Of a DNA stretch of 64,000 nt, positions 45,040-54,335 are shown piece after piece. Position 1 is the stretch's first letter; each line of letters starts with the position of its first letter. This stretch comes from Methanosarcina sp. MTP4. GTDB lineage: Archaea > Halobacteriota > Methanosarcinia > Methanosarcinales > Methanosarcinaceae. The notes under the pieces were generated by a model. It searched no databases. It had not been told where the DNA came from and was given only the letters and a program-made list of their open reading frames with translations. The stretch lies in the NCBI RefSeq assembly GCF_000970045.1, contig NZ_CP009505.1:1054001-1118000 (forward strand), in the 5' to 3' direction. Made by a program: the position numbers and the translations under genes.

Positions 45040-45045
45040 TTAAAG

Positions 45046-45405
45046 TCAGGAAAAAATAAACAGGTGCTGGAAGAAGCGGGAGCCCAGGAGAATTACCACA
45101 AAGTTTTCCACCGAAACGACTAACCCCATCCCTGCAACTGTTTTTCGGGTAAAATCCCAGAGCCAGGGAAAATTCCTGATTACCTGGTAAGACCTGAACA
45201 ATAAAACCATGAACAGGAATTTGAGAAGCAGGACATGGAAAATCCCATATTTTGCTATCACTATTGCAGGCAGGATGTTTCCTTCAAAGCCGTATTCAAG
45301 GGCATACAGCGTTGTCATCCAGTCTCCAAGGACGTAAAATAGAATCACGTAGCGGACATCATATAAAAATGATGTGAGCTCTTCCTTCCGTAGACAATCT
45401 AGCAT
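45046..45405 (-). CDS. Small membrane protein, paralog of 42115-42471
   Basis: 119 aa from the ATG at 45405; the frame runs to 45453, with a TTG at 45432 as an alternative. Membrane segments at about 18-38, 50-75 and 90-112. Shares FYVLGDWMTTLYALEYG, LPAIVIAKYGIFHVLLLK and WDFT with its paralog. Its stop is only 6 bases from the convergent ABC gene end. Function unknown; the pair flanks the pore-forming-type and ABC genes. Confidence 0.75.
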   Translation of the reverse strand: MLDCLRKEELTSFLYDVRYVILFYVLGDWMTTLYALEYGFEGNILPAIVIAKYGIFHVLLLKFLFMVLLFRSYQVIRNFPWLWDFTRKTVAGMGLVVSVENFVVILLGSRFFQHLFIFS

Positions 45406-45453
45406 GTACCATACCCCACTCCTTAAGTTCAACAGACGTGCCCGGAAAAGCAC

Positions 45454-46102
45454 ACCCCCAGTGCCGGACAGCCTGTACTGAGATAACGACCTTCGAAAAC
45501 TTCGTTATATTCGAGGTTCCCTGACCTGTTATGATACAGCCAGCTACACAGTATGCACTGGCAGGCAAAATTCAGGCCATCAAGCTTTCCCCACTCAACC
45601 TGATTATTATCCGATAAACTGATTCAGGAAGGATTCATCTCGGAACCCTACACTTGCAATCATTTTTGTATGTGCTGCTACTTAATACTTTTTATATGGG
45701 GGTGTCATCTATAAAAAGTTTAATTTCATACTTAATATATAAATTGGGAGTGTATTAAATTCCTAATATCCTTTGAACATGGAATAATAGTAAATAATAC
45801 AGAGCAATAACTGGATAACAATAAGGCTGCAGAACAATAACTGGGGAACTATAAAGCTGCAGAACAATAACTGGATAACAATAAAGCTACAGAAAAATAA
45901 AGCCAGATAGCTGTGAAAAAATAAAAAAGACGTTTTACCGGAAAATTTTCAGAGGATTAGATTTGAACCCCGGAAAGGTTCTGTTCCAAAAATTGTGAAA
46001 ATAACTTCATCTTCCTGGTTAAAAAAACTTCGTTTTCCGCTAAGGATCATTAGCTTTCCCGCTAAGGAAATTGTTTAATAGTTCGGGGGTAAGCATATAA
46101 GC
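45454..46102. repeat. Gap with 30-bp tandem repeat
   Basis: About 650 bases without a gene. A 30-bp unit (core CAATAACTGGATAACAATAA) occurs three times at 45800-45829, 45830-45859 and 45860-45889, plus a partial fourth copy. TTGTTTAATAG (46071-46081) looks like the TATA box of the DUF1638 gene and predicts a leaderless transcript. Confidence 0.75.
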
Positions 46103-46909
46103 ATGACAGTTCTGGGCATAGTAGGCTGCAGAATATTCGAGGACGAAATTGTCCATGTGCTGGTAAATGACCCTGAAATAGAGAGGGTCTACCTTGTAGA
46201 AAACGAAGAGAACAGGGACCTTCTGCAGAAACTTGAGACTACAGGCTTCAGGCCGGAAATCCTTCCTTTTTACGAAATAAGAGACAAATTGAAGCAGAAC
46301 CACGAATTCAGCGTCGTTATCCAGCTCCAGGGGATGGGACTTCACGTAGACCCGGCCAGGCTCAAGAGTAAAACATATACGAACGTGAACATCATGTCCC
46401 GGCTTGCCGACGGGATCCTCCTCTTTTACGGGCTCTGCGGGCAGGCATTTTCCCGGATAAAAAAAGATTTTCCCTACATGGGATGCCCGATAAAGCTGCT
46501 GCAGGAAAGAAGCGTAGGGGAAAAAAACGGCCCACTTGAAGACTGTGTTGCCGCTGCCCTCGGAAGCAACGCTCGCTACCGGGAAGCCCTTAGAATGCAC
46601 AAAGATGCCTTCTTCTTTACCCCCATGTGGGCCGCAAACTGGAGAACCGTATTCAGTGTAGGGGAAGAACTGATGGAGGGTTTTGAATTCACTCCTGACC
46701 ATCTGAGGGAACTCGGGTACCGGAAGGTTGCCAGGGTAAAGACCGGACTTTCCTATGAACCTGATTTCGAGAAAAATATCGAAGAATTCGCACAATATTT
46801 CGATTTCGAAGTCATGGAACTTGAAGGCAGCACGGAAATTGCCATGGAATCATACAGCCATATTCGAAAAATACTGTCCGACCCGCTTAAAAGCCCTCTC
46901 AGAGCCTGA
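46103..46909 (+). CDS. DUF1638 family protein (copy 1)
   Basis: 268 aa, DUF1638. Conserved points: IVGCRIFEDEIVHVL, ADGILLFYGLCG, GCPIKLL, EDCVAAALG and FFFTPMWAANWR, with Cys residues shared by both copies (GCR, YGLCG, GCP or CP, DC), which suggests a metal or corrinoid site. Members occur in Methanosarcina near methyltransferase and corrinoid genes (established association, function unproven). A second copy follows 310 bases downstream. Confidence 0.85.
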   Translation: MTVLGIVGCRIFEDEIVHVLVNDPEIERVYLVENEENRDLLQKLETTGFRPEILPFYEIRDKLKQNHEFSVVIQLQGMGLHVDPARLKSKTYTNVNIMSRLADGILLFYGLCGQAFSRIKKDFPYMGCPIKLLQERSVGEKNGPLEDCVAAALGSNARYREALRMHKDAFFFTPMWAANWRTVFSVGEELMEGFEFTPDHLRELGYRKVARVKTGLSYEPDFEKNIEEFAQYFDFEVMELEGSTEIAMESYSHIRKILSDPLKSPLRA

Positions 46910-47218
46910 ACCCCGGAAATCCCGGGTACCTCCGGGAATCTTTTTTGTTCAATTAATAATTAATTCTTTTTTTTAAATAATATGACAATAATATATTATT
47001 TATCCAATAACCTCCATAAACTTGGGTACACCTCATAATTATCAAGAGTTCCAGATTAATACCCGGGAAAAAATTGCCTACATCCGGATGCAAAATGCCA
47101 TGTATTTGCTATGGTTTTGCCATGTATTTGCTATGGATTTGAGGTTTATTAGTTGCGGATTCCTGACTTATCTGTCTCTTCAGGCAGGTTTCCCTGAAAA
47201 ATATGGAAGTGATTCCTC
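46910..47218. repeat. Spacer between DUF1638 genes
   Basis: No gene seen. A 22-bp unit (CCATGTATTTGCTATGG core) is directly repeated at 47098-47119 and 47120-47141 with one mismatch. GGAAGTGAT near 47205-47213 is the likely ribosome site of the second DUF1638 gene. Confidence 0.6.
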
Positions 47219-48031
47219 ATGCCGGTTATGACCATAATAGGGTGCAGGATGTTTGAAGATGAAATCGTGCATCTCATAGAAAACGATCCTGAACTTGAAG
47301 AAGTAATCGTTGTTGAAAACGAGGACTGTGAAGGACTCAGGACAAAGTTGGCGGATATAGGGATTCCCTACAGGGTGCTTCCTTTTGAAGAAATCCCTGA
47401 AAAATCTTCCATTGGAGAGAAAAAAGATTCAGGCCCTGAAAGGTTCACCCTGATCGTGTACATGCTCGAGCTTGCCCTGCACGCAATTCCCGAAAACCTG
47501 AAGAGCACCGTTTATTCAAAGGTTGAGAACGTGTCCTCCTTTTCGGACGGTGTCCTCCTTTTCTACGGGCTCTGCGGCAATGTGCTCGGAAAAATTGAAG
47601 AAGACTTTGAGGCTCTCGAATGCCCAGTCCATATCCTGAAAGAAGAGGACGGGGAGATCGTGGACGACTGCATCGGAGCCGTGCTCGGTGGCAGGAAACA
47701 GTACCTTGAAGTCCTGAAAAGCTGCAAGGGGGTAGGCACCTTCTTCCTGACCCCTATGTGGGCTGCAAACTGGCGGGAGATGATAAGGACGGCGGGCCTG
47801 AGCCAGAACCCCGATGACATAGAGATGTCAAAGTTCGTCTTTGATTATGCAGGATACAAAAAGATTGCAAAAGTGAACACCGGCCTCCCCTATGAGAAAA
47901 ACTTTGAAGCCTATGTCCGGGAATTTGCACGGCTTTTTGAGTTTGAAATAACAGAACTTGAAGCCACACTGCATCTTGTGGAGAACTGCTACAAAAAAGC
48001 AAAAACCGAAACCTTTGAAAACCTGAAATGA
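47219..48031 (+). CDS. DUF1638 family protein (copy 2)
   Basis: 270 aa, paralog of the gene just upstream. Shares IIGCRMFEDEIVHLIENDPE, SDGVLLFYGLCGNVLG, ECPVHILKEEDGEIVDDC and FLTPMWAANWREM. The Cys positions are conserved between the copies, while surface regions differ. The tandem pair probably arose by an old duplication. Function unknown; see copy 1. Confidence 0.85.
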   Translation: MPVMTIIGCRMFEDEIVHLIENDPELEEVIVVENEDCEGLRTKLADIGIPYRVLPFEEIPEKSSIGEKKDSGPERFTLIVYMLELALHAIPENLKSTVYSKVENVSSFSDGVLLFYGLCGNVLGKIEEDFEALECPVHILKEEDGEIVDDCIGAVLGGRKQYLEVLKSCKGVGTFFLTPMWAANWREMIRTAGLSQNPDDIEMSKFVFDYAGYKKIAKVNTGLPYEKNFEAYVREFARLFEFEITELEATLHLVENCYKKAKTETFENLK

Positions 48032-48406
48032 AAAGCCAGCTTTCCCGGGTTTCCATACCTCCTTTTTTCTTATTCTTACCTTTTTCTTATTCCTGCATCT
48101 GTCATTCCCAGGGTATCCAAGGTTGGTTATACTTTCAATATATTTCTTCAAAAGAATCTCCTTTTTCAATGAACAATGTGGAAAGATCCCAGAACCTTTT
48201 GCCCGGGCTCAAGACGTTATAAAATTCCAGAATAGAAGAAAAAACATAGAGAGTTTGGGTTATATACATGTGATTACCAACTGTTTACACGTGATCGGTA
48301 TTTACACGTGGTCGGCAGGTTTTTTGATGATACTTTTTAATAGCCGTAGATAAATTAAAATAGGAGAATTTAAATCGTAAAATTAAGTGACCTGGGGGAT
48401 TCAGGT
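48032..48406. promoter_or_regulatory. Promoter region of glycogen genes with CACGTG repeats
   Basis: 375-base gap. Two 17-bp direct repeats, TTTACACGTGATCGGTA (48284-48300) and a two-mismatch copy (48301-48317), each contain palindromic CACGTG; a weaker third match (ACATGTGATTACC) lies at 48266-48278. They sit about 90-125 bases before the start codon, so they may bind a regulator. No gene seen. Confidence 0.45.
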
Positions 48407-50266
48407 TTGGGGAACAATTTCGTAATAATTGCCGGGGAAGAAGCAGGCCCGAAATCAAATAAAATGGGCGGAATCTGGAACGTCATAAACGCAGAAGCGC
48501 ATACTCTTGCGTCCCTTTTTGATTCCGGGGCATTGAAAGAAGAGGAAAAACCTCAGATACTGATCGCAGGTCCCTATTACGGGCATTGGGGTGCGGACTG
48601 GAACAGAGGGCTAAACAGGATCACGGATATGGGGGGACTTAACAGCCTCAGCGTTGACGGGAAACTCCTGAAAAGCCTTGAAGCCCTTGAAAATGCAGGA
48701 ATGAATGTTTTTACAGGGGAAAAACAGGTCGGAAATACAAAACTTGCTTACCTGCAGTTTCAAACCGACAACTTCGGGATAATCCGAACTGTACACAAAA
48801 AGAAGGAGATGACACTTGAAAATAAGGTCAAAGCCGAGGCTTTTGAATTTATCGGGCTGGATTCCATGAAATACGAAAGTATGGGAAACGGAGCCGAATA
48901 TACCCATTACCTTAATCTCTCTTATGCGATTTCCGAGTTTGTCCGAACCCTGGTAATCCCAACCCCGCAAACAGGAACGGAAGGGGAAAAAGGAGGTGGT
49001 GTAAAGGGGGAAGAAATAGAAAAAATTATAAAAAAAGGGGTGGATGCCTGGAAAGCTGTCTCCATGGAATCTGCTCTTCCCTGTCCCAGGGTATCCCTGC
49101 ACTGTCACGAGTTTGGGACTTTTTACGCACCTGCCCGGCTGAAGAAGCTGGGAATTCCGGTCAGCACCATAGCCACCCTGCATGCAACTCTTCCAGGGAG
49201 GGCTGCCGGGCACAACTCGATTCAGAAGATAAGGAATAACGACAGCATCTGGTCTTCGGGAGTCCCCGGGAACCTCGCTGCTCTGGAAGTCCTCGCGGCA
49301 TACGCCGATACGGTTACTGCGGTGGGAGAGTCTACACGTCAGGAAGCAAAGCTCTTTTACGGGATCGACGGGATCGTTGTCCGGAACGGGATCAGGATCG
49401 AAACCGATAAAATCGACTGGGATCGAAAAGAGCGCTGCCTGGGGAATCTCCAGAATTTCCTCTCCGAAAAGCTATATAGGCACTACGATGGCGAACGGAT
49501 AAACCCGGAAAAGTTCATCCCCATTTTCACCATCTCTCGCATCGAAATCGAGAATAAGGGTTACCCTGACCTGCTTGATTCCCTCCTGGCCCTGGAACAT
49601 ATCATAAAAAACAGCATTCTGGAAGGGCACATGGAGGAAGGAATGAAGGTTATCTGTTTCCTTGTCACGGCCGAAGGTCCGAAAACAAATCTCCCCGAGG
49701 ATTTTCCGGTTCACATTTCAAAAGAAATCCTCGTGGGAAACGAGCTCAAGATCCAGCAGATGATTGAGGAAAGGGAGCTTGACTGCTCGGGGCTGGTGCG
49801 GGGAAAGCGCTCCGTGGCAGCGATCCTCTATCCCCAGATAATCTCAGCCGATGATGGAGGGCTCTGCATGGGAGTTGAGGACTTCATGGCAGGCTGTTGT
49901 GCAGGGATCTTTCCCTCCCGTTACGACCCCTTCCTCCTAACGGGCCTGGAAGCCGGGAGGGAGGCGACCCCAAGCGTGGTGAGCCGGGTCTGCGGCTTCA
50001 GCGATGCAGTGAAGACCAATGAGTCCCTGGTCGAGGGCCTGGGGGGGGTAATCGTTGTCGATAACATAGATCTTTCCTACTATGAGGCGGTCCTGGACTA
50101 CGCCCTTGCAGCAAGCTACTTTATCCGTAACTTCGTGGATGACAGGGTGAAATACAAACTGTTATGCCGGGAAGCCTTTCTCCTTGCAAAGGATATGGGT
50201 TGGGAAAAACCAACTGAACACTACTACGAACTGATCAGTGGAGTGCGGATCTGCGGGGAAAAATAA
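48407..50266 (+). CDS. Glycogen-synthase-like glycosyltransferase (GT3 type)
   Basis: 619 aa. Resembles the eukaryote/archaeal GT3 glycogen synthases: N-terminal GPKSNKMGGIWNVINAEAHTL, GPYYGHWGADWNRG, VSLHCHEFGTFYAPARLKK, LHATLPGRAAGHNS, and a C-terminal IFPSRYDPFLLTGLEAGREATPSV donor site. It would elongate alpha-1,4-glucan from UDP- or ADP-glucose. TTG start at 48407, with GGGGGAT about 7 bases upstream. Followed by galT and a GT4 transferase, which supports storage polysaccharide or sugar metabolism. Confidence 0.85.
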   Translation: MGNNFVIIAGEEAGPKSNKMGGIWNVINAEAHTLASLFDSGALKEEEKPQILIAGPYYGHWGADWNRGLNRITDMGGLNSLSVDGKLLKSLEALENAGMNVFTGEKQVGNTKLAYLQFQTDNFGIIRTVHKKKEMTLENKVKAEAFEFIGLDSMKYESMGNGAEYTHYLNLSYAISEFVRTLVIPTPQTGTEGEKGGGVKGEEIEKIIKKGVDAWKAVSMESALPCPRVSLHCHEFGTFYAPARLKKLGIPVSTIATLHATLPGRAAGHNSIQKIRNNDSIWSSGVPGNLAALEVLAAYADTVTAVGESTRQEAKLFYGIDGIVVRNGIRIETDKIDWDRKERCLGNLQNFLSEKLYRHYDGERINPEKFIPIFTISRIEIENKGYPDLLDSLLALEHIIKNSILEGHMEEGMKVICFLVTAEGPKTNLPEDFPVHISKEILVGNELKIQQMIEERELDCSGLVRGKRSVAAILYPQIISADDGGLCMGVEDFMAGCCAGIFPSRYDPFLLTGLEAGREATPSVVSRVCGFSDAVKTNESLVEGLGGVIVVDNIDLSYYEAVLDYALAASYFIRNFVDDRVKYKLLCREAFLLAKDMGWEKPTEHYYELISGVRICGEK

Positions 50267-50284
50267 AGCAGTCCCCGTGAACAG

Positions 50285-50386
50285 TAATGTCCGTAATAAA
50301 GTAATGTCCGTAATAAAGTAATGTCCGTAATAAAGTAATGTCCGTAATAAAGTAATGTCCGTAATAAAGTAATGTCCGGAAAAAAG
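50285..50386. repeat. 17-bp tandem repeat, 6 copies
   Basis: Unit TAATGTCCGTAATAAAG from 50285 to 50369 in five perfect copies; the sixth (50370-50386) has diverged. The last copy contains an ATG in frame with galT, which I regard as upstream of the real start. Confidence 0.95.
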
Positions 50387-50437
50387 CTGGAAAAGACTGA
50401 AAAAAACCGAAAAAACTACCGTGAGGAATTTCCAAAA

Positions 50438-51454
50438 ATGTCCGAAATCAGAAAACATTACTTTCTGCCCGAATACTGCATTATCGCAGAGGAAAGGGGT
50501 AAAAGACCTTCTGACTTTGCAGATGAAGCCGGAGACATGGGGCAAAAGGGGCAAAGGTCCGGGCCTGAAAACTGTGCCTTTTGTGGGGGTGCCGAGGAAA
50601 AAACTCCACCTGCGGGAGCAGTCTATAAAGAGGGAAGAATTTTTGCGGACACTAAAGAAAAAATAGTCCGCAAATGGGACTTTCGATGTTTCCAAAACCT
50701 TTTTCCTGCCCTTTCTCCAATACCTGCCTTTTCAGAACTTTCGGGTGTGGGGGAGGACGCAAGTCCGGGTTTTGGTTTTCACGAGGTGATTGTGGAGTCC
50801 CCTGTGCATGGAAAGAAGCTGAGTGATTTTTCAGCCGCCGAGCTTTCGGACCTCATGCAGGTCTACAGGGACCGTGTCTGCCACTACCGTGCCCATGAGA
50901 GCATCCGCTATGTCTCCCTTTTCAAAAATTCCGGGGAAGCTGCAGGTGCATCCCTTGACCACGCTCATAGCCAGCTACTGGCCCTGCCCTTGCTTCCCCC
51001 TCTCCTGAAAACGGAACTGCAGGCAATAGGGAAAGAAGAAAAATGCCCTTACTGTGCCCTCCTCGAAAAAGAGAAAAAATCGACACGCTTTATCCGTGAA
51101 AACAGGGAGTGCGTGGCTTTCACTCCTTACTGTTCAAAAAGTCCTTTTGAAGTCTGGGTCCTCCCGAAAAAGCATGTAAGCTACCTGGGAGACTGCAGCA
51201 AGGAAATTCTCTCGGGGCTTGGGGAAATGATCGGATACGTCCTCAACTCCTATGGAAAAGTTCTCGGGAACCCGGCTTACAATTACATGTTTTACCAGCT
51301 CTTCGATTCCCCGGAGTATCACCTTAACCTGCGTTTTCTCCCGAGAATCTCCCTTATTGCCGGTTTCGAGATGAACACCGGGATTTATATCAATACCATA
51401 TCCCCTGAGAGGGCAGCCTCCTATCTGAGGGGAGACAGGCCGCTGGATGAATGA
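50438..51454 (+). CDS. galT: Galactose-1-phosphate uridylyltransferase GalT
   Basis: 338 aa from the ATG at 50438; GTGAGG lies 11 bases upstream, and the in-frame ATG at 50372 is inside the repeat array. HIT-superfamily nucleotidyltransferase that exchanges UMP between UDP-glucose and galactose 1-phosphate. Zinc ligands in CAFCGG and CPYC; the active-site motif is DHAHSQLLALP; the second half has YCSKSPFEVWVLPKKHVS and YNYMFYQLF. Neighbouring glucan synthases suggest it feeds or drains nucleotide sugars. Confidence 0.92.
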   Translation: MSEIRKHYFLPEYCIIAEERGKRPSDFADEAGDMGQKGQRSGPENCAFCGGAEEKTPPAGAVYKEGRIFADTKEKIVRKWDFRCFQNLFPALSPIPAFSELSGVGEDASPGFGFHEVIVESPVHGKKLSDFSAAELSDLMQVYRDRVCHYRAHESIRYVSLFKNSGEAAGASLDHAHSQLLALPLLPPLLKTELQAIGKEEKCPYCALLEKEKKSTRFIRENRECVAFTPYCSKSPFEVWVLPKKHVSYLGDCSKEILSGLGEMIGYVLNSYGKVLGNPAYNYMFYQLFDSPEYHLNLRFLPRISLIAGFEMNTGIYINTISPERAASYLRGDRPLDE

Positions 51455-52220
51455 ACTCCGGGGAGATAGAGAATTAATAGAGAAGAAGAAGATAGAGACG
51501 AAGAAGAGATGAAAACAGGATAAAAAAGACAGCAAGATTTCAGAAGAAAAGGCCAGGAAAGATCAGGAAAAGGTAGGACAATAAGAGAGACAAAAAGGTA
51601 GAGGAAAAGTGGAGATCAAATAGAGGGGGGAAATAAAAAAAGTCTGAAAGTTATTCATATTCAGAGAACGTAGTAAAAAATTTTGCAGATATATTTATCT
51701 ACAATCAAAGAAAATAAAGCTTGAGGGTTTATTAGGGGTTTATGGACTTGCACATTTGCTGGGAAGCCAGCATGCACATTTCCAGCGTTTTTCGGATAGG
51801 AGTATCCTGCTTAGTGTCCATTTAGGCTCATACTATTAGAGAAAATCGGATGCTGCAGAGAAAGACTTCCTCGAATGGAATTCAAGGCTAAGCAAATCCA
51901 GAGCTAAGCAAATCCAGAGCTAAGCAAATCCAGAGCTAAGCAAATCCAGAGCTAAGCAAATTCAAGGCTAAGCAAATCCAAGGCTAAGCAAATCCAGAGC
52001 TAAGCAAATTCAAGGCTAAGCAAATTCAAAGCTAAGGACCCGTCACACAACAGCCTATGCACAGGTTTCGATTGGATGCATTGATTTTCCAGATCATTGG
52101 CACCAATTGAAAATTAACTTTACAAATAATATGCCTAAATTATTTTGTGATAAATCCTAAGCAAATTCATATTAAATAAATTAAACCACTAACCGAATTT
52201 GACAATCGGAAGAGTATGAG
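51455..52220. repeat. Gene-free region with 16-bp tandem repeat, 9 copies
   Basis: About 770 bases without a gene. Units of GCTAAGCAAATCCAGA (C/T and G/A variants) run from 51887 to 52030 in nine copies plus a partial one. Other content: a purine-rich stretch (51480-51620), and hairpin GCTGG-GAAG-CCAGC (51758-51771). Confidence 0.85.
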
Positions 52221-53384
52221 ATGAAAAAGCTTCGAATCGGAATGTTTACGTGGGAAAGTTTGTATTCAATAAGGGTCGGGGGGATTGCACCCCATGTCTC
52301 CGAACTTTCAGAGGCTATCGCGCGAGAGGGGCATGAGGTCCATTTATTCACCCGCAGCCATGAAAACAATGATGAAGATATCAAGGGGGTCCATTATCAC
52401 CGGGTAGCTAGCGGCCAGCATGGAAGTATCATAGAACAGATGGATCGGATGTGTGACGCCATGTACTGCAGGTTCCTGGAAGTGCGGGACCAGGCAGGGG
52501 AGTTTGACGTTCTGCATGGCCACGACTGGCACCCCGTCAACGTTCTCTGCAGGATCAAGGCCCAGTTTGGGATTCCCTTCGTGCTTACATTCCACAGCAC
52601 TGAATGGGGACGCAACGGAAACCGCCATGGGGGCTGGTGGGAGGCAAAAGAGATCTCGCACAGGGAATGGCTAGGGGGATACGAATGCGCTGAAGTAATT
52701 GCGACTTCGACAATACTGAGAAAAGAAATCCAGCACATCTACAAAATCCCCGACTACAAGCTCTCGGAAATCCCGAACGGCATCTATATGGGAAAGATTG
52801 GAAAAGAGGTTGACAGGGGTAAGGTTAAACAGAATTACGGAATCCACCCCTTCCTCCCAGTGGTGCTGTTCACGGGCAGGATGAGCTACCAGAAAGGGCC
52901 GGACATGCTCGTTGAAGCTGCAGCTAAGGTCCTGAAAAAGAGGGATGCCGGTTTTGTGCTTATCGGGGAAGGGGAGATGCGCTCCAAATGTGAAAATCGG
53001 GCACATGAACTCGGGATCAAGGACTCCTTTCGCTTCCTTGGATATGCTCCGGATAACACGGTCAGGGACTGGTTTAATGCCTGTGACCTTGTCTGTGTGC
53101 CGAGCAGGAACGAACCTTTCGGGATTGTTGTGCTCGAAGCCTGGGATGCGAAGAAACCCGTTGTTGCGAGTGAGGCAGTAGCCCTCGTGGATAACTTCAG
53201 GACAGGAGTCGTTGCCTACAAAAACCCGAAATCCATTGCCTGGTGTCTTAATTACGTGCTTGAGGGGCTCGACCACAACAAAATGGGCGAGAAAGGATAC
53301 TCCCTTCTCAAAAAAAGGTATAACTGGAAAAATATTGCAGAGGAAACCATTCTTGTTTATGAGAACGTTACCAAAGGTACGTAA
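52221..53384 (+). CDS. GT4 glycosyltransferase, glycogen-synthase-like
   Basis: 387 aa. GT-B fold transferase: N-terminal SIRVGGIAPHVSELSEAIAREGHEVHLFTR, HGHDWHPVN, HSTEWGRNGN, then LFTGRMSYQKGPDMLVEA and the donor motif SRNEPFGIVVLEAWDAKKPVVAS. The HGHDWH motif and N-terminal loop resemble archaeal ADP/UDP-glucose glycogen synthases (GT4/GT5 border). Probably elongates glucan together with the GT3-type protein upstream. Donor not determined. Confidence 0.88.
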   Translation: MKKLRIGMFTWESLYSIRVGGIAPHVSELSEAIAREGHEVHLFTRSHENNDEDIKGVHYHRVASGQHGSIIEQMDRMCDAMYCRFLEVRDQAGEFDVLHGHDWHPVNVLCRIKAQFGIPFVLTFHSTEWGRNGNRHGGWWEAKEISHREWLGGYECAEVIATSTILRKEIQHIYKIPDYKLSEIPNGIYMGKIGKEVDRGKVKQNYGIHPFLPVVLFTGRMSYQKGPDMLVEAAAKVLKKRDAGFVLIGEGEMRSKCENRAHELGIKDSFRFLGYAPDNTVRDWFNACDLVCVPSRNEPFGIVVLEAWDAKKPVVASEAVALVDNFRTGVVAYKNPKSIAWCLNYVLEGLDHNKMGEKGYSLLKKRYNWKNIAEETILVYENVTKGT

Positions 53385-53416
53385 AAGTACCCGGGTAAAT
53401 CCTGTAAAATGGGAAC

Positions 53417-53506
53417 ATTTCCCTTATAATTGGGTGCTCTTCCCCTTTAATTGGGAAAACTTACTCTTTAATTGGGGGGATTCTCCCTTTAATTGGGGAA
53501 CTTCCA
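53417..53506. repeat. Degenerate repeats of CCCTTTAATTGGG
   Basis: Four imperfect copies of a 20-26-bp unit built around CCCTTTAATTGGG, itself an imperfect palindrome, between the GT4 gene and the following convergent gene. May help terminate transcription. Confidence 0.6.
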
Positions 53507-53630
53507 TGAAAAACATGTCCAGCATAGCTATAGGATATTCCATGCAAAAAACCGCAGAGCTCCCGTATCCTTGTAGCTCTTTCTTCTATAAAAAGAAATT
53601 TTTTATAAAAAGGAAATTATTAAAAAAGTT

Positions 53631-54263
53631 TCAGAGGGTAGTGTCCTCATCATCTTCTTCAAATTCCTTGTAACTGTCACTTCCGACCATTGCAGCAGCT
53701 ATGGAGTCGATTCCGTCGAGCCATTCTGCCACTATGCCGTAGGGAAGTTCGGCCATTATTTCATCGGGCAGGTTTTCTCCTTTGAGCACGAAGGCTCCGC
53801 ACTGGGCTGTATAATCAAGGGCCATCTCGAGATCATCGGTTTCTTCGGCAACAATGGCTGCTTTTATAAGCTCCTCAATGTTAATACCTTCTTCATAGTC
53901 GCCCATGACATAGCATTCGAAGGCGGCAAGCGCCCCCATGAGAGAGGTCTGAACCGAATCAATCATAAGGTCAATATCTTCGGAAATAGGCTCAACCTCG
54001 TCAAGCACGAGGTTCCGGATCTCCACTAGAATGTTCAGGGAGTTTTCTGCTGAGAGCATTCCGTGCTCGAAACGTGCGCTTACCTTGAGGCAAGCAAGGA
54101 TGACATCGTCAACCATATTCACGAATACAGCGCTTTCCTTCCCGGGCTCGTCTTCCGATTCCTTAATCTCAAATCCGCTCTCTTTTGCCCGGGCGAGCCA
54201 GTTTTCCCAGCGCTTTTGGGTATAAAATTCGTAGGGGATCTGGTTCATTTCCTGTTCAGGCAC
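53631..54263 (-). CDS. DUF2150 family protein
   Basis: 210 aa. Archaeal DUF2150: YEFYTQKRWENWLARAKESGFE, FVNMVDDVILACLKVSARFE, DEVEPISEDIDLMIDSVQTSLMGALAAFECYV. Acidic, all-helical, ending in an Asp/Glu tail. GTG at 54263 is preferred because GGTG lies 6 bases upstream; an ATG at 54248 is also possible. No enzymatic motif known. Function unknown. Confidence 0.8.
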   Translation of the reverse strand: MPEQEMNQIPYEFYTQKRWENWLARAKESGFEIKESEDEPGKESAVFVNMVDDVILACLKVSARFEHGMLSAENSLNILVEIRNLVLDEVEPISEDIDLMIDSVQTSLMGALAAFECYVMGDYEEGINIEELIKAAIVAEETDDLEMALDYTAQCGAFVLKGENLPDEIMAELPYGIVAEWLDGIDSIAAAMVGSDSYKEFEEDDEDTTL

Positions 54264-54335
54264 GTATAACACCGCTTCTAACCTTTTTTACTAATTAATA
54301 ATCAACATTACTATTACTAAAAGATGTTGTTAGCA

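Noticed and set aside
47022-47231. Plus-strand 69-codon frame between the DUF1638 genes
   Set aside because: Contains the 22-bp repeat, weak start, and overlaps the second DUF1638 start.
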